Shown: positions 7,032 through 14,472, counted from the first letter of the stretch. The stretch: DNA of 17,325 nucleotides from an uncultured Clostridia bacterium (GCA_944388645.1 CALXJO010000009.1:1-17325), one strand, 5' to 3'. Notes: generated by a model not told the origin, from the letters alone. Numbers and translations are program-made.

Positions 7032-8297
7032 TTAAAACAACCTTAATATATCATTATATGTTATAAATATTGATAATCCAATTAAAATTGAAAAACCTAG
7101 TAATTGTATTTTTATTTCTGTCTCTTCTTTTAATGGCTTTCTTCTAATTGCTTCTATTATTAAGAATAATATTTTTCCTCCATCTAAAGGTGGGAAAGGT
7201 AAAAGGTTTGTTACACCTAAAGATAATGAAACTACCACTAGTATATATATAAATTCTCTAAGTCCATTTGTTTGCACTACAATTTCAGATATTCCAACAG
7301 GTCCTATAAGTTCTGCTGTAGATGTATTTCCACTAAATAATTGTTTTACACTTTCTACTATTGAACCTAAAAATCCTTTTGTATCATATAAAGAATAATA
7401 GATTCTATTTAAAAGCGTGTCTTCTGGCATCTGGAATTGAACCCCTAAATAATATGCTGACTCTTCATCTGGAATTAGTTCTATTTCTATCTGGTTTAAA
7501 TCTCTTTCTATACCTAAATTTATACTATCTTCTGTACTTGTTTGTAAAATCTCTATTAATCTTTCAGGATTTCCTGTTACATCTTCTCCATTAATTTTTG
7601 TTATTATATCTCCTGTTTGTAGCCCTTGTTTTTCTGCAGAACTTCCTGGTTCTATAGAAACAATTTCTGTAGATTTTTGTTCTAGTGCATGTAAATAAAT
7701 TCCTGTAGATTTATATTTTTGCTCTGTAGGAGTTAATTTTATTTCTTGTTTTTGTCCATCTCTTTCTATTAGTACTGTAATCTCTGTATTTTTAGCTTCT
7801 TCTAACACATTGCTTACATCTTGTGATGTTGTTATATTTTTATTGTTGATTTCTAAAATTGTATCTCCAACTTCTATTCCAGCACTTTCTGCTGAATAGC
7901 CTGGCTCAAGTCCTGCTACAACATTTGATGAATAACTTATTGTTGTGCTAGCAGATAATATAAAATATACAATTATTGCAAAAATTATATTAACTAAAGC
8001 TCCTGCTGAAACTATAGCTATTCTTTTGGGAATGCTTGCGTTACTAAAGGAACCTTCTTTATCAGAACGCTCCTCTTCTCCTTCCATACTTACAAATCCA
8101 CCTAATGGAATTATTCTTAATACATATTTTGTTTCTTTACCTTGTTTTTGCCATATTTTAGGACCAAATCCAATTGCAAATTCGTTTACTCTTACTTTGC
8201 ATAATTTTGCAACTAGGAAGTGGCCTGTTTCGTGTATTCCTATTAAAAAACCTAATAAAAATATGACTTTAATTGCACTAATTAAAAAACTAATCAA
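7032..8297 (-). CDS. rseP: Site-2 intramembrane metalloprotease, RseP/RasP family
   Basis: Membrane-embedded M50 zinc protease that cuts substrates such as anti-sigma factors and leftover signal peptides within the membrane. The zinc motif HETGH is at 22-26 in the first membrane segment. The third ligand is in NLLPFPPLDGG (N364, D372) in a later segment. Two PDZ domains lie between them (about 126-190 and 211-276), each with an EPG-S-AE--G pattern. Other membrane segments lie at about 93-115, 347-366 and 398-416. The 421-residue length is normal. The start is TTG at 8297; no ATG or GTG lies nearby, and AAAGGAT sits about ten bases upstream. It follows cdsA by 35 bases. dxr, often located between these two genes, is absent. 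Confidence 0.95.
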   Translation of the reverse strand: MISFLISAIKVIFLLGFLIGIHETGHFLVAKLCKVRVNEFAIGFGPKIWQKQGKETKYVLRIIPLGGFVSMEGEEERSDKEGSFSNASIPKRIAIVSAGALVNIIFAIIVYFILSASTTISYSSNVVAGLEPGYSAESAGIEVGDTILEINNKNITTSQDVSNVLEEAKNTEITVLIERDGQKQEIKLTPTEQKYKSTGIYLHALEQKSTEIVSIEPGSSAEKQGLQTGDIITKINGEDVTGNPERLIEILQTSTEDSINLGIERDLNQIEIELIPDEESAYYLGVQFQMPEDTLLNRIYYSLYDTKGFLGSIVESVKQLFSGNTSTAELIGPVGISEIVVQTNGLREFIYILVVVSLSLGVTNLLPFPPLDGGKILFLIIEAIRRKPLKEETEIKIQLLGFSILIGLSIFITYNDILRLF

Positions 8298-8332
8298 AAT
8301 TGTTTATCCTTTCAAATAAGTTTTAAATTTAT

Positions 8333-9136
8333 TTAAAAAATAAGTACAAATAATAAATATGCAAATGGTGCAATAAATATTACGCTATCTGTTCTGTCTA
8401 GCATACCTCCATGTCCTGGAATTAAATCACTAAAATCTTTTATTCCACAATATCTTTTTATGCTAGATGCTGATAAATCACCAATTTGTCCAATTATGCT
8501 TAGTATTATTCCAGCAATTGTTATTATAAAAATATTTATATTTAGTCCTGCTACTTGATTAATAATTAATGTATATATAATTAGACAAATAGTTGAACCA
8601 ATTGTTCCTCCTATACATCCTTCTATGGTTTTCTTAGGACTAATATCTGTAAAATGATGCTTTCCAATTGTCATTCCTGTTAAGTATGCAAATACATCTG
8701 TCATCCAAGAAGTTATAAATACATACCAAATTAGAAATTTACCATTTTCCATATCTCTAATTATAGACATAAACATTAAAAATAATACCACATAGCATAC
8801 TCCAAAAAATGTAATAGCTATATCTATTACATTTGTTTTTGTTTTTTTGGTAAGTACCAAAACAAATAGTAGTAAAATTGATATTGGAATAATTGCTCCA
8901 ATAGTTATTAATGCATATTTTCTAGGAATTATATGTAAAAGCATTATTGCAATTGCTGATATGTACCCTATCCATCTTACAGGATGATGTCCTTTTTGTT
9001 CAAATGCATGGAATAACTCGTGTATACATCTTAATGCTATTATTCCAACAAAAATATCCACTACATACTTGTTCCCTAATATAAAAACTATTAGCACTAA
9101 AGGGAACATTACCATTGCTGACCAAATTCTTTTCAT
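8333..9136 (-). CDS. cdsA: Phosphatidate cytidylyltransferase (CDP-diglyceride synthase)
   Basis: Makes CDP-diacylglycerol from CTP and phosphatidic acid, the branch-point precursor of membrane phospholipids. The 267-residue polytopic membrane protein carries the family signature near its C-terminus: S-x-x-K-R (S224, K227, R228), K-D (233-234), PGHGG (240-244) and D-R-x-D (247-250). About eight hydrophobic segments span the rest. The ATG at 9136 is preceded by AAAGG at ten bases. It sits between uppS (20-base gap) and rseP, the usual order in Bacillota. Nothing is missing from the active-site signature. Confidence 0.96.
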   Translation of the reverse strand: MKRIWSAMVMFPLVLIVFILGNKYVVDIFVGIIALRCIHELFHAFEQKGHHPVRWIGYISAIAIMLLHIIPRKYALITIGAIIPISILLLFVLVLTKKTKTNVIDIAITFFGVCYVVLFLMFMSIIRDMENGKFLIWYVFITSWMTDVFAYLTGMTIGKHHFTDISPKKTIEGCIGGTIGSTICLIIYTLIINQVAGLNINIFIITIAGIILSIIGQIGDLSASSIKRYCGIKDFSDLIPGHGGMLDRTDSVIFIAPFAYLLFVLIF

Positions 9137-9156
9137 ATTTATTAAACCTTTCGTAA

Positions 9157-9888
9157 TTATTTATTTCCACCAAATCTTCTTGTTCTTTTTTGATAAACTT
9201 GGATTGATTCTAATAACTCTTTTTCTCCATATTCAGGCCAATATTTGTCTGTAAATACAAATTCTGAATAAGAAATTTGCCAAGGTAAAAAATTACTTAT
9301 TCTTTCTTCTCCACTTGTTCTTATTAACAAATCTGGATCAGGCTGACCTGCTGTATACAAATTATTTGAAACTACACTTTCATCTATATCATTTATATCT
9401 AATTCGTTATTTTTTACTTTTTCTGCTATTTTCTTTACTGCTGTTGTTATTTCGTCTCTACCACCATAATTAAAAGCAATATTTAAAACAAGACCTGTAT
9501 TATTTTTAGTCTTTTCTTCTACCTTTTTTATTTCTGCTATTATATCTTTGGGTAAATCTTCGACTCTTCCAATTACTCTTATTTTAATATTCTCATCATA
9601 AGACTTAAAAAAATCCATTATATAGAATTTAAGTAATTTCATTAATGCTCCAACTTCTTCTTTGGTTCTTTTCCAGTTTTCAGTTGAAAAAGCATATACA
9701 GTCATATATTTAATTCCAAGTTTGTTTGCAAATTTGGCTATTCTTTTTAAATTTTCTGCACCTTCTTTATGTCCTTGTGGTACATCTAAATTATTTTTCT
9801 TTGCCCATCTTCTATTACCATCCATAATTATGGCAATATGTTCTGGCAAATTCTCTAAATTTATTATTTTACTTATATCTTCTTCCAT
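9157..9888 (-). CDS. uppS: Undecaprenyl diphosphate synthase (cis-prenyltransferase)
   Basis: Condenses isopentenyl diphosphate onto farnesyl diphosphate in cis to give the C55 lipid carrier for peptidoglycan and wall polymers. The 243-residue protein has the five conserved UPP synthase regions: IMDGNRRWA with catalytic D23, YAFSTENW (65-72), NYGGRDE (140-146), PDLLIRTSGE (185-194) with R190 and R196, and the C-terminal WPE (217-219). The N-terminus is soluble and the length normal. The ATG at 9888 has AGGGG seven bases upstream. It starts 15 bases after frr ends and is followed by cdsA, so the operon couples translation factors with envelope lipid synthesis. Confidence 0.97.
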   Translation of the reverse strand: MEEDISKIINLENLPEHIAIIMDGNRRWAKKNNLDVPQGHKEGAENLKRIAKFANKLGIKYMTVYAFSTENWKRTKEEVGALMKLLKFYIMDFFKSYDENIKIRVIGRVEDLPKDIIAEIKKVEEKTKNNTGLVLNIAFNYGGRDEITTAVKKIAEKVKNNELDINDIDESVVSNNLYTAGQPDPDLLIRTSGEERISNFLPWQISYSEFVFTDKYWPEYGEKELLESIQVYQKRTRRFGGNK

Positions 9889-9903
9889 TAAAAATCCCCT
9901 TTA

Positions 9904-10452
9904 TTATACAGTCATTATCTCTTTTTCTTTATTATCTAATATGTTATCTATTTCTGCAATTTTACTATCTGTCATTTTTTGAATTTTTGTTTCTGCAGAA
10001 TCTAATTCGTCTTCAGTTATTTCACTATTTTTTTGTGCAGTTTTTGCAATATCTAAGCCTTCTCTTCTTATAGCTCTAATTGCAACTTTTGCTTCTTCTG
10101 CAGTTTTTCTAATATCTTTTACTAATTCTTTTCTTCTTTCTTCTGTTAGTTCTGGGAATACTAATCTTATAACTTTTCCATCATTATTTGGATTTATTCC
10201 TATTTCTGCTAAGTTTATAGCTTTTTCAATTTCTTTTAACATACTCATATCCCATGGTTGAATAAGTATCATTCTTGGTTCTGGAACAGATATTCCAGCC
10301 ATTTGATTTATAGGAGTTGGTACTCCATAATAATCTACTGTAATTTTATTTAATATATTTGGGTTTGCACGTCCTGCTCTTACCTCTGATAAGTTTTCTT
10401 CAAATACACTTATTGTTTTTTTCATTTTTTCTTCAATACTATTAAAATCCAT
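9904..10452 (-). CDS. frr: Ribosome recycling factor
   Basis: Works with EF-G to split post-termination ribosomes. The 182-residue protein has the RRF pattern throughout: an N-terminal helix ending in VRAGRANP (24-31), the beta domain with YYGVPTPINQMA (41-52), P-E-P-R followed by the I-Q-P-W segment, and the C-terminal helical hairpin with LVFPELTEERRKEL and a run of basic residues (RAIRRE). The length is within three residues of typical. The ATG at 10452 has AAAGGA about seven bases upstream. It follows pyrH by 22 bases, the usual pyrH-frr order. Confidence 0.98.
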   Translation of the reverse strand: MDFNSIEEKMKKTISVFEENLSEVRAGRANPNILNKITVDYYGVPTPINQMAGISVPEPRMILIQPWDMSMLKEIEKAINLAEIGINPNNDGKVIRLVFPELTEERRKELVKDIRKTAEEAKVAIRAIRREGLDIAKTAQKNSEITEDELDSAETKIQKMTDSKIAEIDNILDNKEKEIMTV

Positions 10453-10474
10453 AATTTTTTCCTTTCTTTTTATA

Positions 10475-11185
10475 TTATCCTTCTACTAATGTTCCTATTT
10501 TTTCGCCTTTAACTGCTTTTACAATATTTTCTGGTTCGTTAATTCCAAATACAAGTAAAGGTATTTTATTATCCATACATAAAGATGTTGCAGTTGAGTC
10601 CATAACTTTTAAATCTTTGTTTAATATGTCTAAATAAGTTATTTTATCATATCTTACTGCATTTTTGTCTATTTTTGGATCTGCAGAATAAACTGCATCA
10701 ATTGTTTTGGCAACCAATATTACATCTGCTTCTATTTCTGCTGCTCTTAAAGCTGCTGTTGTATCTGTTGTAAAATATGGGTTACCTGTTCCACATGAAA
10801 ATATTACTATTCTTCCTTTTTCTAAATGTTTAATTGCTTTTCTTTTGATGTATGGCTCTGCAATTTGTCTCATTTCAATTGCTGTTTGTAATCTTGTGTA
10901 CATTCCTCTTGCTTCTAATGCATCTTGAAGTGCTAAACCATTCATAACTGTTGCAAGCATTCCCATATAGTCTGCTGTGGTTCTTTCCATTTGAGGTCCG
11001 TATTTTCCTCTCCAGAAGTTTCCTCCTCCAACAACTATGGCTATTTCAACTCCTAGTTCTCTTACCTTTTCAATTGCATCACAGATGTTACCAATAACTT
11101 CTGCATCAATTCCTGTTTTTTTGTCTCCTGCAAGTGCTTCTCCACTTAATTTTAACAAAATTCTCTTATATTTAGCTTCAGACAT
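10475..11185 (-). CDS. pyrH: Uridylate kinase (UMP kinase)
   Basis: Phosphorylates UMP to UDP with ATP; amino-acid-kinase fold, usually hexameric and controlled by GTP and UTP. Visible motifs are KLSGEAL (12-18), VVGGGNFWRG (51-60) with the UMP-site R59, D72, and GTGNPYFTTDTTAALRA in the second half. The start is set at 11185, where GGAGG sits eight bases upstream and gives a 236-residue protein. An in-frame ATG at 11200 overlaps that ribosome site and has no site of its own. It is the first gene of the operon with frr, uppS, cdsA and rseP. tsf and rpsB, often upstream, are not here; a divergent sortase is. Confidence 0.97.
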   Translation of the reverse strand: MSEAKYKRILLKLSGEALAGDKKTGIDAEVIGNICDAIEKVRELGVEIAIVVGGGNFWRGKYGPQMERTTADYMGMLATVMNGLALQDALEARGMYTRLQTAIEMRQIAEPYIKRKAIKHLEKGRIVIFSCGTGNPYFTTDTTAALRAAEIEADVILVAKTIDAVYSADPKIDKNAVRYDKITYLDILNKDLKVMDSTATSLCMDNKIPLLVFGINEPENIVKAVKGEKIGTLVEG

Positions 11186-11222
11186 TTTGTTTTCCTCCAT
11201 TTACAAATTTTTAATCGTCCTT

Positions 11223-11251
11223 ATTCTATCATATATTAATAATAAATTGTA
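11223..11251 (-). promoter_or_regulatory. Candidate promoter of the pyrH operon
   Basis: TACAAT (11251-11246), 17 bases, TAGAAT (11228-11223), 37 bases from the pyrH start. The -35 is weak, but the surrounding 13-mer AAGATACAATTTA (11255-11243) is identical to the one in the DUF1294 promoter with the same spacing. An alternative further upstream is TTGTAA-18-TATAAA on the minus strand. Confidence 0.5.
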
Positions 11252-11324
11252 TCTTTTTTTTAAATTTTTATAAAATTTTTCATTATTTTGTTACAATTCA
11301 CAGTCAATTTTTAATTTTGCTTAA

Positions 11325-11424
11325 GAAAATTTATATATTTTAAAAATTTATGAGGAGCGCGTAGCTTAGACCGCGTAGCGACAACAAGCGACGAATTAAA
11401 ATTTGAAAAAATATATAAATTTTC
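11325..11424. repeat. Palindromic repeat element, copy B (about 100 bp)
   Basis: Perfect 17-base terminal inverted repeats GAAAATTTATATATTTT (11325-11341) and its complement (11408-11424) enclose a G+C-richer core. The core holds GCGTAGC twice (at about 11359 and 11373) and CAACAAGCGACGAAT near its right end. The latter resembles CAGCAAGAAGCGATAAAATTC in copy A in the same orientation. It encodes no protein. It sits in the 330-base gap between the divergent pyrH and sortase genes. That gap otherwise holds the pyrH promoter, a lone TATAAT at 11448-11453 that may serve the sortase, and A+T-rich sequence. Confidence 0.82.
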
Positions 11425-11515
11425 AAATAATCTCTATGAATAGTAACTATAATTTTGCAAAAAATATAGTAAAAGTAATTTGTTATATTAAATTATATTT
11501 TTAGGAGATAAAATA

Positions 11516-12196
11516 ATGAATCAAATTTTAAAACCAGATATTGAATCTGCTGATGATAATTATGTATCTTCTGTAACTAATAGTAAAAAATTTACTTTAT
11601 ATAAATTTATCTTTTTTATGTGCTTATCTTGTGCTATTGTTTTTTCCTACTTTTTTGTTAAATTTTTAATTAATATAAAAACAAAAGAAAAGCATGCAGA
11701 AAGTTTGGCTAATCAATTTACTTTAAGTTCTCTTTATTCAAACTCTACTGATTATACTACTAATTTAAATCAGTCTAATACTGTAGAAGATACAGGTGAA
11801 GCAGATCCTTTTGTAATAGGTGTTATTAAGATAGATAAAATAAAAATTGATTACCCCATTTTATCATCAACTTCTGATGAACTTCTTACAGTTGCCCCCT
11901 GTAGATTTGCAGGTCCTATGCCAAATGAAGTTGGGAATTTATGTATTGCAGGTCATAATTATATTGATAATACTTTTTTTGCTAAAATTACAAATTTGGA
12001 AAAAGATGATGAAATTTCAATTTTTGATTTAAATGGTCAGATGGTTAATTATTATGTGACTGAAAAATTTGAAATTGAAAATAATGATTTTTCTTGTACA
12101 ACCCAAGAAACAAATGGCGAAAAATGGCTAACTCTTATGACATGTAATAGTATTAAGGGAACTAGAATAATAGTAAGAGCTATTGCAAAAGAATGA
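11516..12196 (+). CDS. Sortase (class D/E-like transpeptidase)
   Basis: Membrane-anchored cysteine transpeptidase that cuts LPXTG-type signals and links surface proteins to the cell wall. A 226-residue protein: a charged cytoplasmic N-terminus, one membrane segment (about 30-52), a Ser/Thr/Asn-rich stalk, then the sortase barrel from about residue 97. The catalytic histidine is in CIAGHNY (H147), the cysteine in TLMTC (C210), and the arginine is R217, seven residues later. TLMTC followed by RIIVRA resembles classes D and E more than class B; the class is uncertain. The ATG at 11516 has AGGAGA seven bases upstream. It is the only gene on the plus strand and converges on a gene for a small LPQTG protein, its likely substrate. 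Confidence 0.93.
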   Translation: MNQILKPDIESADDNYVSSVTNSKKFTLYKFIFFMCLSCAIVFSYFFVKFLINIKTKEKHAESLANQFTLSSLYSNSTDYTTNLNQSNTVEDTGEADPFVIGVIKIDKIKIDYPILSSTSDELLTVAPCRFAGPMPNEVGNLCIAGHNYIDNTFFAKITNLEKDDEISIFDLNGQMVNYYVTEKFEIENNDFSCTTQETNGEKWLTLMTCNSIKGTRIIVRAIAKE

Positions 12197-12202
12197 AAAA
12201 GC

Positions 12203-12236
12203 GCAGATTACACCTACTATAGTAGATATAATCTGC
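12203..12236. terminator. Shared bidirectional terminator between sortase and LPQTG genes
   Basis: GCAGATTA (12203-12210) pairs with TAATCTGC (12229-12236), with CTAC/GTAG inside. On the minus strand the stem is followed by GCTTTTT, a good terminator for the LPQTG gene. On the plus strand it is followed by ATTTATAT, a weaker one for the sortase. It starts seven bases after the sortase stop codon. Confidence 0.8.
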
Positions 12237-12257
12237 ATTTATATATTAACTATTTAA

Positions 12258-12608
12258 TTAGTCTTTTATATTATAATCACGAATCTTTCTATATGCATAT
12301 ATTGCTGATATAGCACATACTATTACTAATATTGCAACAACATATCCATCTGTAACACCTGTTTGTGGTAATGTTTGTGTTGTATTAACACGATTAGTTG
12401 TTGTTGATGGAACAGAAATATTAGTTGTTGTATTAGCTACTGTATTTTGTACATTTGCTGTAGTATTTGCAGTAACATTTCCAGTAGTTGTATTAGAAGT
12501 AGTGTTTCCTCCTATTATAATTGCATTCGCAAATACTGTATCTGAGCATAGTATTATTATAAGAGCTAGAATTATTCCAATAATTACCATCATTGACTTA
12601 TTTTTCAT
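12258..12608 (-). CDS. Small LPQTG cell-wall-anchored surface protein
   Basis: A 116-residue predicted sortase substrate of unknown function. An N-terminal signal peptide (about 1-29) has a hydrophobic core and probably ends after VFANA. A stalk of about 50 residues is almost entirely Asn, Thr and Val. The sorting signal LPQTG is at 80-84, followed by a membrane segment (about 88-106) and the charged tail YRKIRDYNIKD. No enzymatic domain fits, so it is probably a spacer, a display stub or a glycosylated stalk. The ATG at 12608 is chosen because GGAG lies eight bases upstream and the signal peptide starts there; an upstream in-frame ATG at 12641 lacks this. It has its own promoter (12690-12662) and converges on the sortase gene. 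Confidence 0.9.
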   Translation of the reverse strand: MKNKSMMVIIGIILALIIILCSDTVFANAIIIGGNTTSNTTTGNVTANTTANVQNTVANTTTNISVPSTTTNRVNTTQTLPQTGVTDGYVVAILVIVCAISAIYAYRKIRDYNIKD

Positions 12609-12661
12609 ATTTTCTTTCTCCTTTTCTCTTGATTCTATCACTAATATTATTTACAGTTTTT

Positions 12662-12690
12662 ATTTTACTATTCTTTTTTTATATAGTCAA
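12662..12690 (-). promoter_or_regulatory. Sigma-A promoter of the LPQTG gene
   Basis: TTGACT (12690-12685), 17 bases, TAAAAT (12667-12662). It lies in the gap after rpsR and gives a leader of about 45 bases. ATTAC/GTAAT around an A-rich loop just after rpsR could be a weak terminator for the ribosomal operon. Confidence 0.8.
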
Positions 12691-12751
12691 TATATTTATA
12701 TTTCATTTATGTTACAAAACTATTACTTTTTTTGTAATTAAAATAGCAAAA

Positions 12752-13024
12752 TTATTCTTGAGCATATGGTAATATAGCAATTTGTCTTGCTCTTTTAACA
12801 GCAAGTGTTATATCTCTTTGATGTTTGTTACATGCTCCTGTAGCTCTTCTTGGTAATATTTTACCCTTATCATTAATGAATTTTTTTAATTGATCAGCAT
12901 TTTTATAATCTAAAACTAAATCTTTATTTGCGCATAAAGGACAAACTTTTTTTCTCATTTTTCTAAATTTTGGATTATAATCTTCATCATTGTTATTTCT
13001 TCTATTTTGTCTCTTATCTGCCAT
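12752..13024 (-). CDS. rpsR: 30S ribosomal protein S18 (zinc-binding form)
   Basis: Small-subunit protein that binds 16S rRNA as a heterodimer with S6. The 90-residue protein has a basic N-terminus and the S18 core from KKVCPLC to RQIAILPY. It keeps four possible zinc ligands: C28, C31, C65 and H68 (CPLC and CNKH). This marks the C+ type of S18, in contrast to zinc-free paralogues. The ATG at 13024 has GGGAGGT upstream at good spacing. It is the last gene of rpsF-ssb-rpsR, 31 bases after ssb. Confidence 0.98.
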   Translation of the reverse strand: MADKRQNRRNNNDEDYNPKFRKMRKKVCPLCANKDLVLDYKNADQLKKFINDKGKILPRRATGACNKHQRDITLAVKRARQIAILPYAQE

Positions 13025-13055
13025 TTATTTTTACCTCCCTATTTTTTTATTTTAC

Positions 13056-13490
13056 TTAAAATGGTAGGTCATCTCCAGATGATACTTCAAATTCAGAATC
13101 ATTTCCTGTAGGCATTGTAGAATCTGTTCCAAAGCTTGAATCGAAATCTCCTGAAGGAGCATTTCCATCTTTTTTGCTATCTGCAAAATATGTTTCTTCT
13201 GCAATTACTTCTGTTATATAATGTTTCTGACCTTTGTCGTCATCCCAAGTTCTTGTTTGTAGTCTTCCAACTACTGCTACTTGTTGACCTTTTTTAAAAT
13301 ATTTACTTACGAACTCTCCAGTTTTATTCCAAGCAACTATGTTTATAAAATCTGCTTGTCTTTCTTCTCCTTGTCTTACAAATCTTCTATTTACTGCTAG
13401 AGAAAAAGAAGCTACTAATGTGTTAGTTGTTTGTGTATATCTTACTTCTGGATCCCTTGTTAATCTTCCCATTAATATTACTTTGTTCAT
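13056..13490 (-). CDS. ssb: Single-stranded DNA-binding protein
   Basis: Coats single-stranded DNA in replication, repair and recombination. The 144-residue protein has an OB fold at about 1-104, beginning MNKVILMGRLTRDPEVRYT and containing the FINIVAWNK and GRLQTRTWDD segments. A Gly/Ser/Asp-rich flexible linker follows. The acidic tip DDLPF (140-144) is the docking peptide for partner proteins. The ATG at 13490 has GGAGG six bases upstream. The operon position between rpsF and rpsR is the standard one in Bacillota, and this is probably the main housekeeping SSB. Confidence 0.98.
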   Translation of the reverse strand: MNKVILMGRLTRDPEVRYTQTTNTLVASFSLAVNRRFVRQGEERQADFINIVAWNKTGEFVSKYFKKGQQVAVVGRLQTRTWDDDKGQKHYITEVIAEETYFADSKKDGNAPSGDFDSSFGTDSTMPTGNDSEFEVSSGDDLPF

Positions 13491-13513
13491 ATATGACCTC
13501 CATTTTTTCTTTT

Positions 13514-13798
13514 TTATTCTTCTACTCTGATTGTCATAAATTTAATAACATCATCAGTAATTCTGTAAATTCTTTCTAATTCTGCTATTAGACTTGGATT
13601 TGCTGTAAAGTAAAATACTACATAAATTCCATCTTCATTTTTCTTTACAGGATAAGCTAACTTTCTTTTTCCAAGATTGTCAACTTTTTCTACATTTCCA
13701 TCTTTATTAATCATATCTGTAAATCTAGTTGAAAGTTCATTAACTTTCTCCTCATCAACAGCTGGATTAATAATGATCATACTTTCGTATTTATTCAT
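13514..13798 (-). CDS. rpsF: 30S ribosomal protein S6
   Basis: Small-subunit protein that pairs with S18 on 16S rRNA. The 94-residue protein begins MNKYESMIIINP and contains the S6 pattern DNLGKRKLAYPVKKNEDGIYVVFYF. The start is the ATG at 13798 with GGAGG eight bases upstream. A GTG at 13807 in the same frame lies inside that ribosome site (GGAGGTG) and is unlikely to be used. It is the first gene of rpsF-ssb-rpsR, with a promoter at 13932-13904. A leader of about 100 bases precedes it; S6:S18 feedback on such leaders is known in other Bacillota, but I could not identify the conserved motif here. Confidence 0.97.
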   Translation of the reverse strand: MNKYESMIIINPAVDEEKVNELSTRFTDMINKDGNVEKVDNLGKRKLAYPVKKNEDGIYVVFYFTANPSLIAELERIYRITDDVIKFMTIRVEE

Positions 13799-13875
13799 TA
13801 TTTTCACCTCCCTTTGGATATATAACCTACATGTATATGTAAGTAAGGATTTTAGATTACTTTATAAAGCAAACT

Positions 13876-13898
13876 AAAAGGTAGTATTTTTTACTACC
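13876..13898 (-). terminator. Hairpin plus T run at the start of the rpsF leader
   Basis: GGTAGTA (13898-13892) pairs perfectly with TACTACC (13886-13880) around five A, followed by TTTT (13879-13876). It could terminate the upstream yqeG-spoIVF transcripts. It also lies at about +1 of the predicted rpsF transcript, where it would form a 5' end cap hairpin. Confidence 0.7.
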
Positions 13899-13903
13899 TG
13901 CAT

Positions 13904-13932
13904 ATTTTATCACAAAAAATTAGTATTTGCAA
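13904..13932 (-). promoter_or_regulatory. Promoter of rpsF-ssb-rpsR
   Basis: TTGCAA (13932-13927), 17 bases, TAAAAT (13909-13904), with an upstream TGA giving an extended -10 (TG-N-TAAAAT). It sits between the yqeG stop and the hairpin at 13898. Confidence 0.72.
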
Positions 13933-13940
13933 GCAAAATT

Positions 13941-14441
13941 TTATCTTTCTTCTCTTTCTTGGGTACGGTCTTTTATAATAGCAGTTTTCATCCCCATTCT
14001 TTTTCCTCCAAAAATATCTGCTAAATATTCATTACCAACAACTAGAACTTTAGATGGGTCAACTCCCATGTCGTTTGTAGCCTCTATAAATCCTCTTTTT
14101 AGAGGTTTAAATGCAAGTGGAATATATGTAATATTCATTCTTTGAGCTAGTTTTTCTACTCTTTCGTCCTTGCCATTAGAGACCATACAAACTTTTAAAA
14201 GTTCTTTAAGTTTAAGCATCCATCTAATATTTCTATAATCAATTTTTTCCATGTTTTGTCTTAATGTGCCATCAATATCTAATATTATTCCTTGCAAATC
14301 ATATTTTTCTATTAATCTTTTTAGCTCTTCAAAGTCTATTTGTTTTACATCTTCATATTTCTCATCTGGCTTTATTACATTTTCTAATAATTTATTTGTT
14401 ACTTTACTTACGTAATTATATATTATTTCCTCAGTTTTCAT
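13941..14441 (-). CDS. YqeG-family HAD-type phosphatase
   Basis: A small haloacid-dehalogenase-fold hydrolase of the YqeG (HAD IIIA) type; its physiological substrate is not established. The 166-residue protein has motif I as GIILDIDGTL (D55, D57), motif II as MVSNG (S88), motif III as KPLKRGF (K112), and motif IV as VVGNEYLADIFGGKRMGM. In motif IV the position that is usually Asp (V-G-D) is Asn (N137), while D142 is kept. The substitution may alter magnesium binding. The ATG at 14441 has GGAG about ten bases upstream, placed in the loop of a small TAGTAG/CTACTA hairpin. It follows the M50 protease gene by 31 bases and could be the last gene of that operon. Confidence 0.85.
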   Translation of the reverse strand: MKTEEIIYNYVSKVTNKLLENVIKPDEKYEDVKQIDFEELKRLIEKYDLQGIILDIDGTLRQNMEKIDYRNIRWMLKLKELLKVCMVSNGKDERVEKLAQRMNITYIPLAFKPLKRGFIEATNDMGVDPSKVLVVGNEYLADIFGGKRMGMKTAIIKDRTQEREER

Positions 14442-14472
14442 TTATAGTAGTCTCCAATCTACTATTATCTTA

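Noticed and set aside
7945..8319. Plus-strand open frame of 124 codons
   Set aside because: Antisense to the rseP N-terminus; its hydrophobic character mirrors the membrane segments on the other strand.
11186..11200. N-terminal extension of UMP kinase from the ATG at 11200
   Set aside because: This ATG overlaps the GGAGG that serves the ATG at 11185 and has no ribosome site of its own.
13799..13807. GTG start three codons upstream for rpsF
   Set aside because: The GTG is part of the GGAGGTG ribosome site used by the ATG at 13798.
13799..13898. S6:S18 autoregulatory leader motif
   Set aside because: The location is right and a CTTACAT/ATGTAGG hairpin exists, but I could not find the conserved CCG-containing bulge expected for this RNA.
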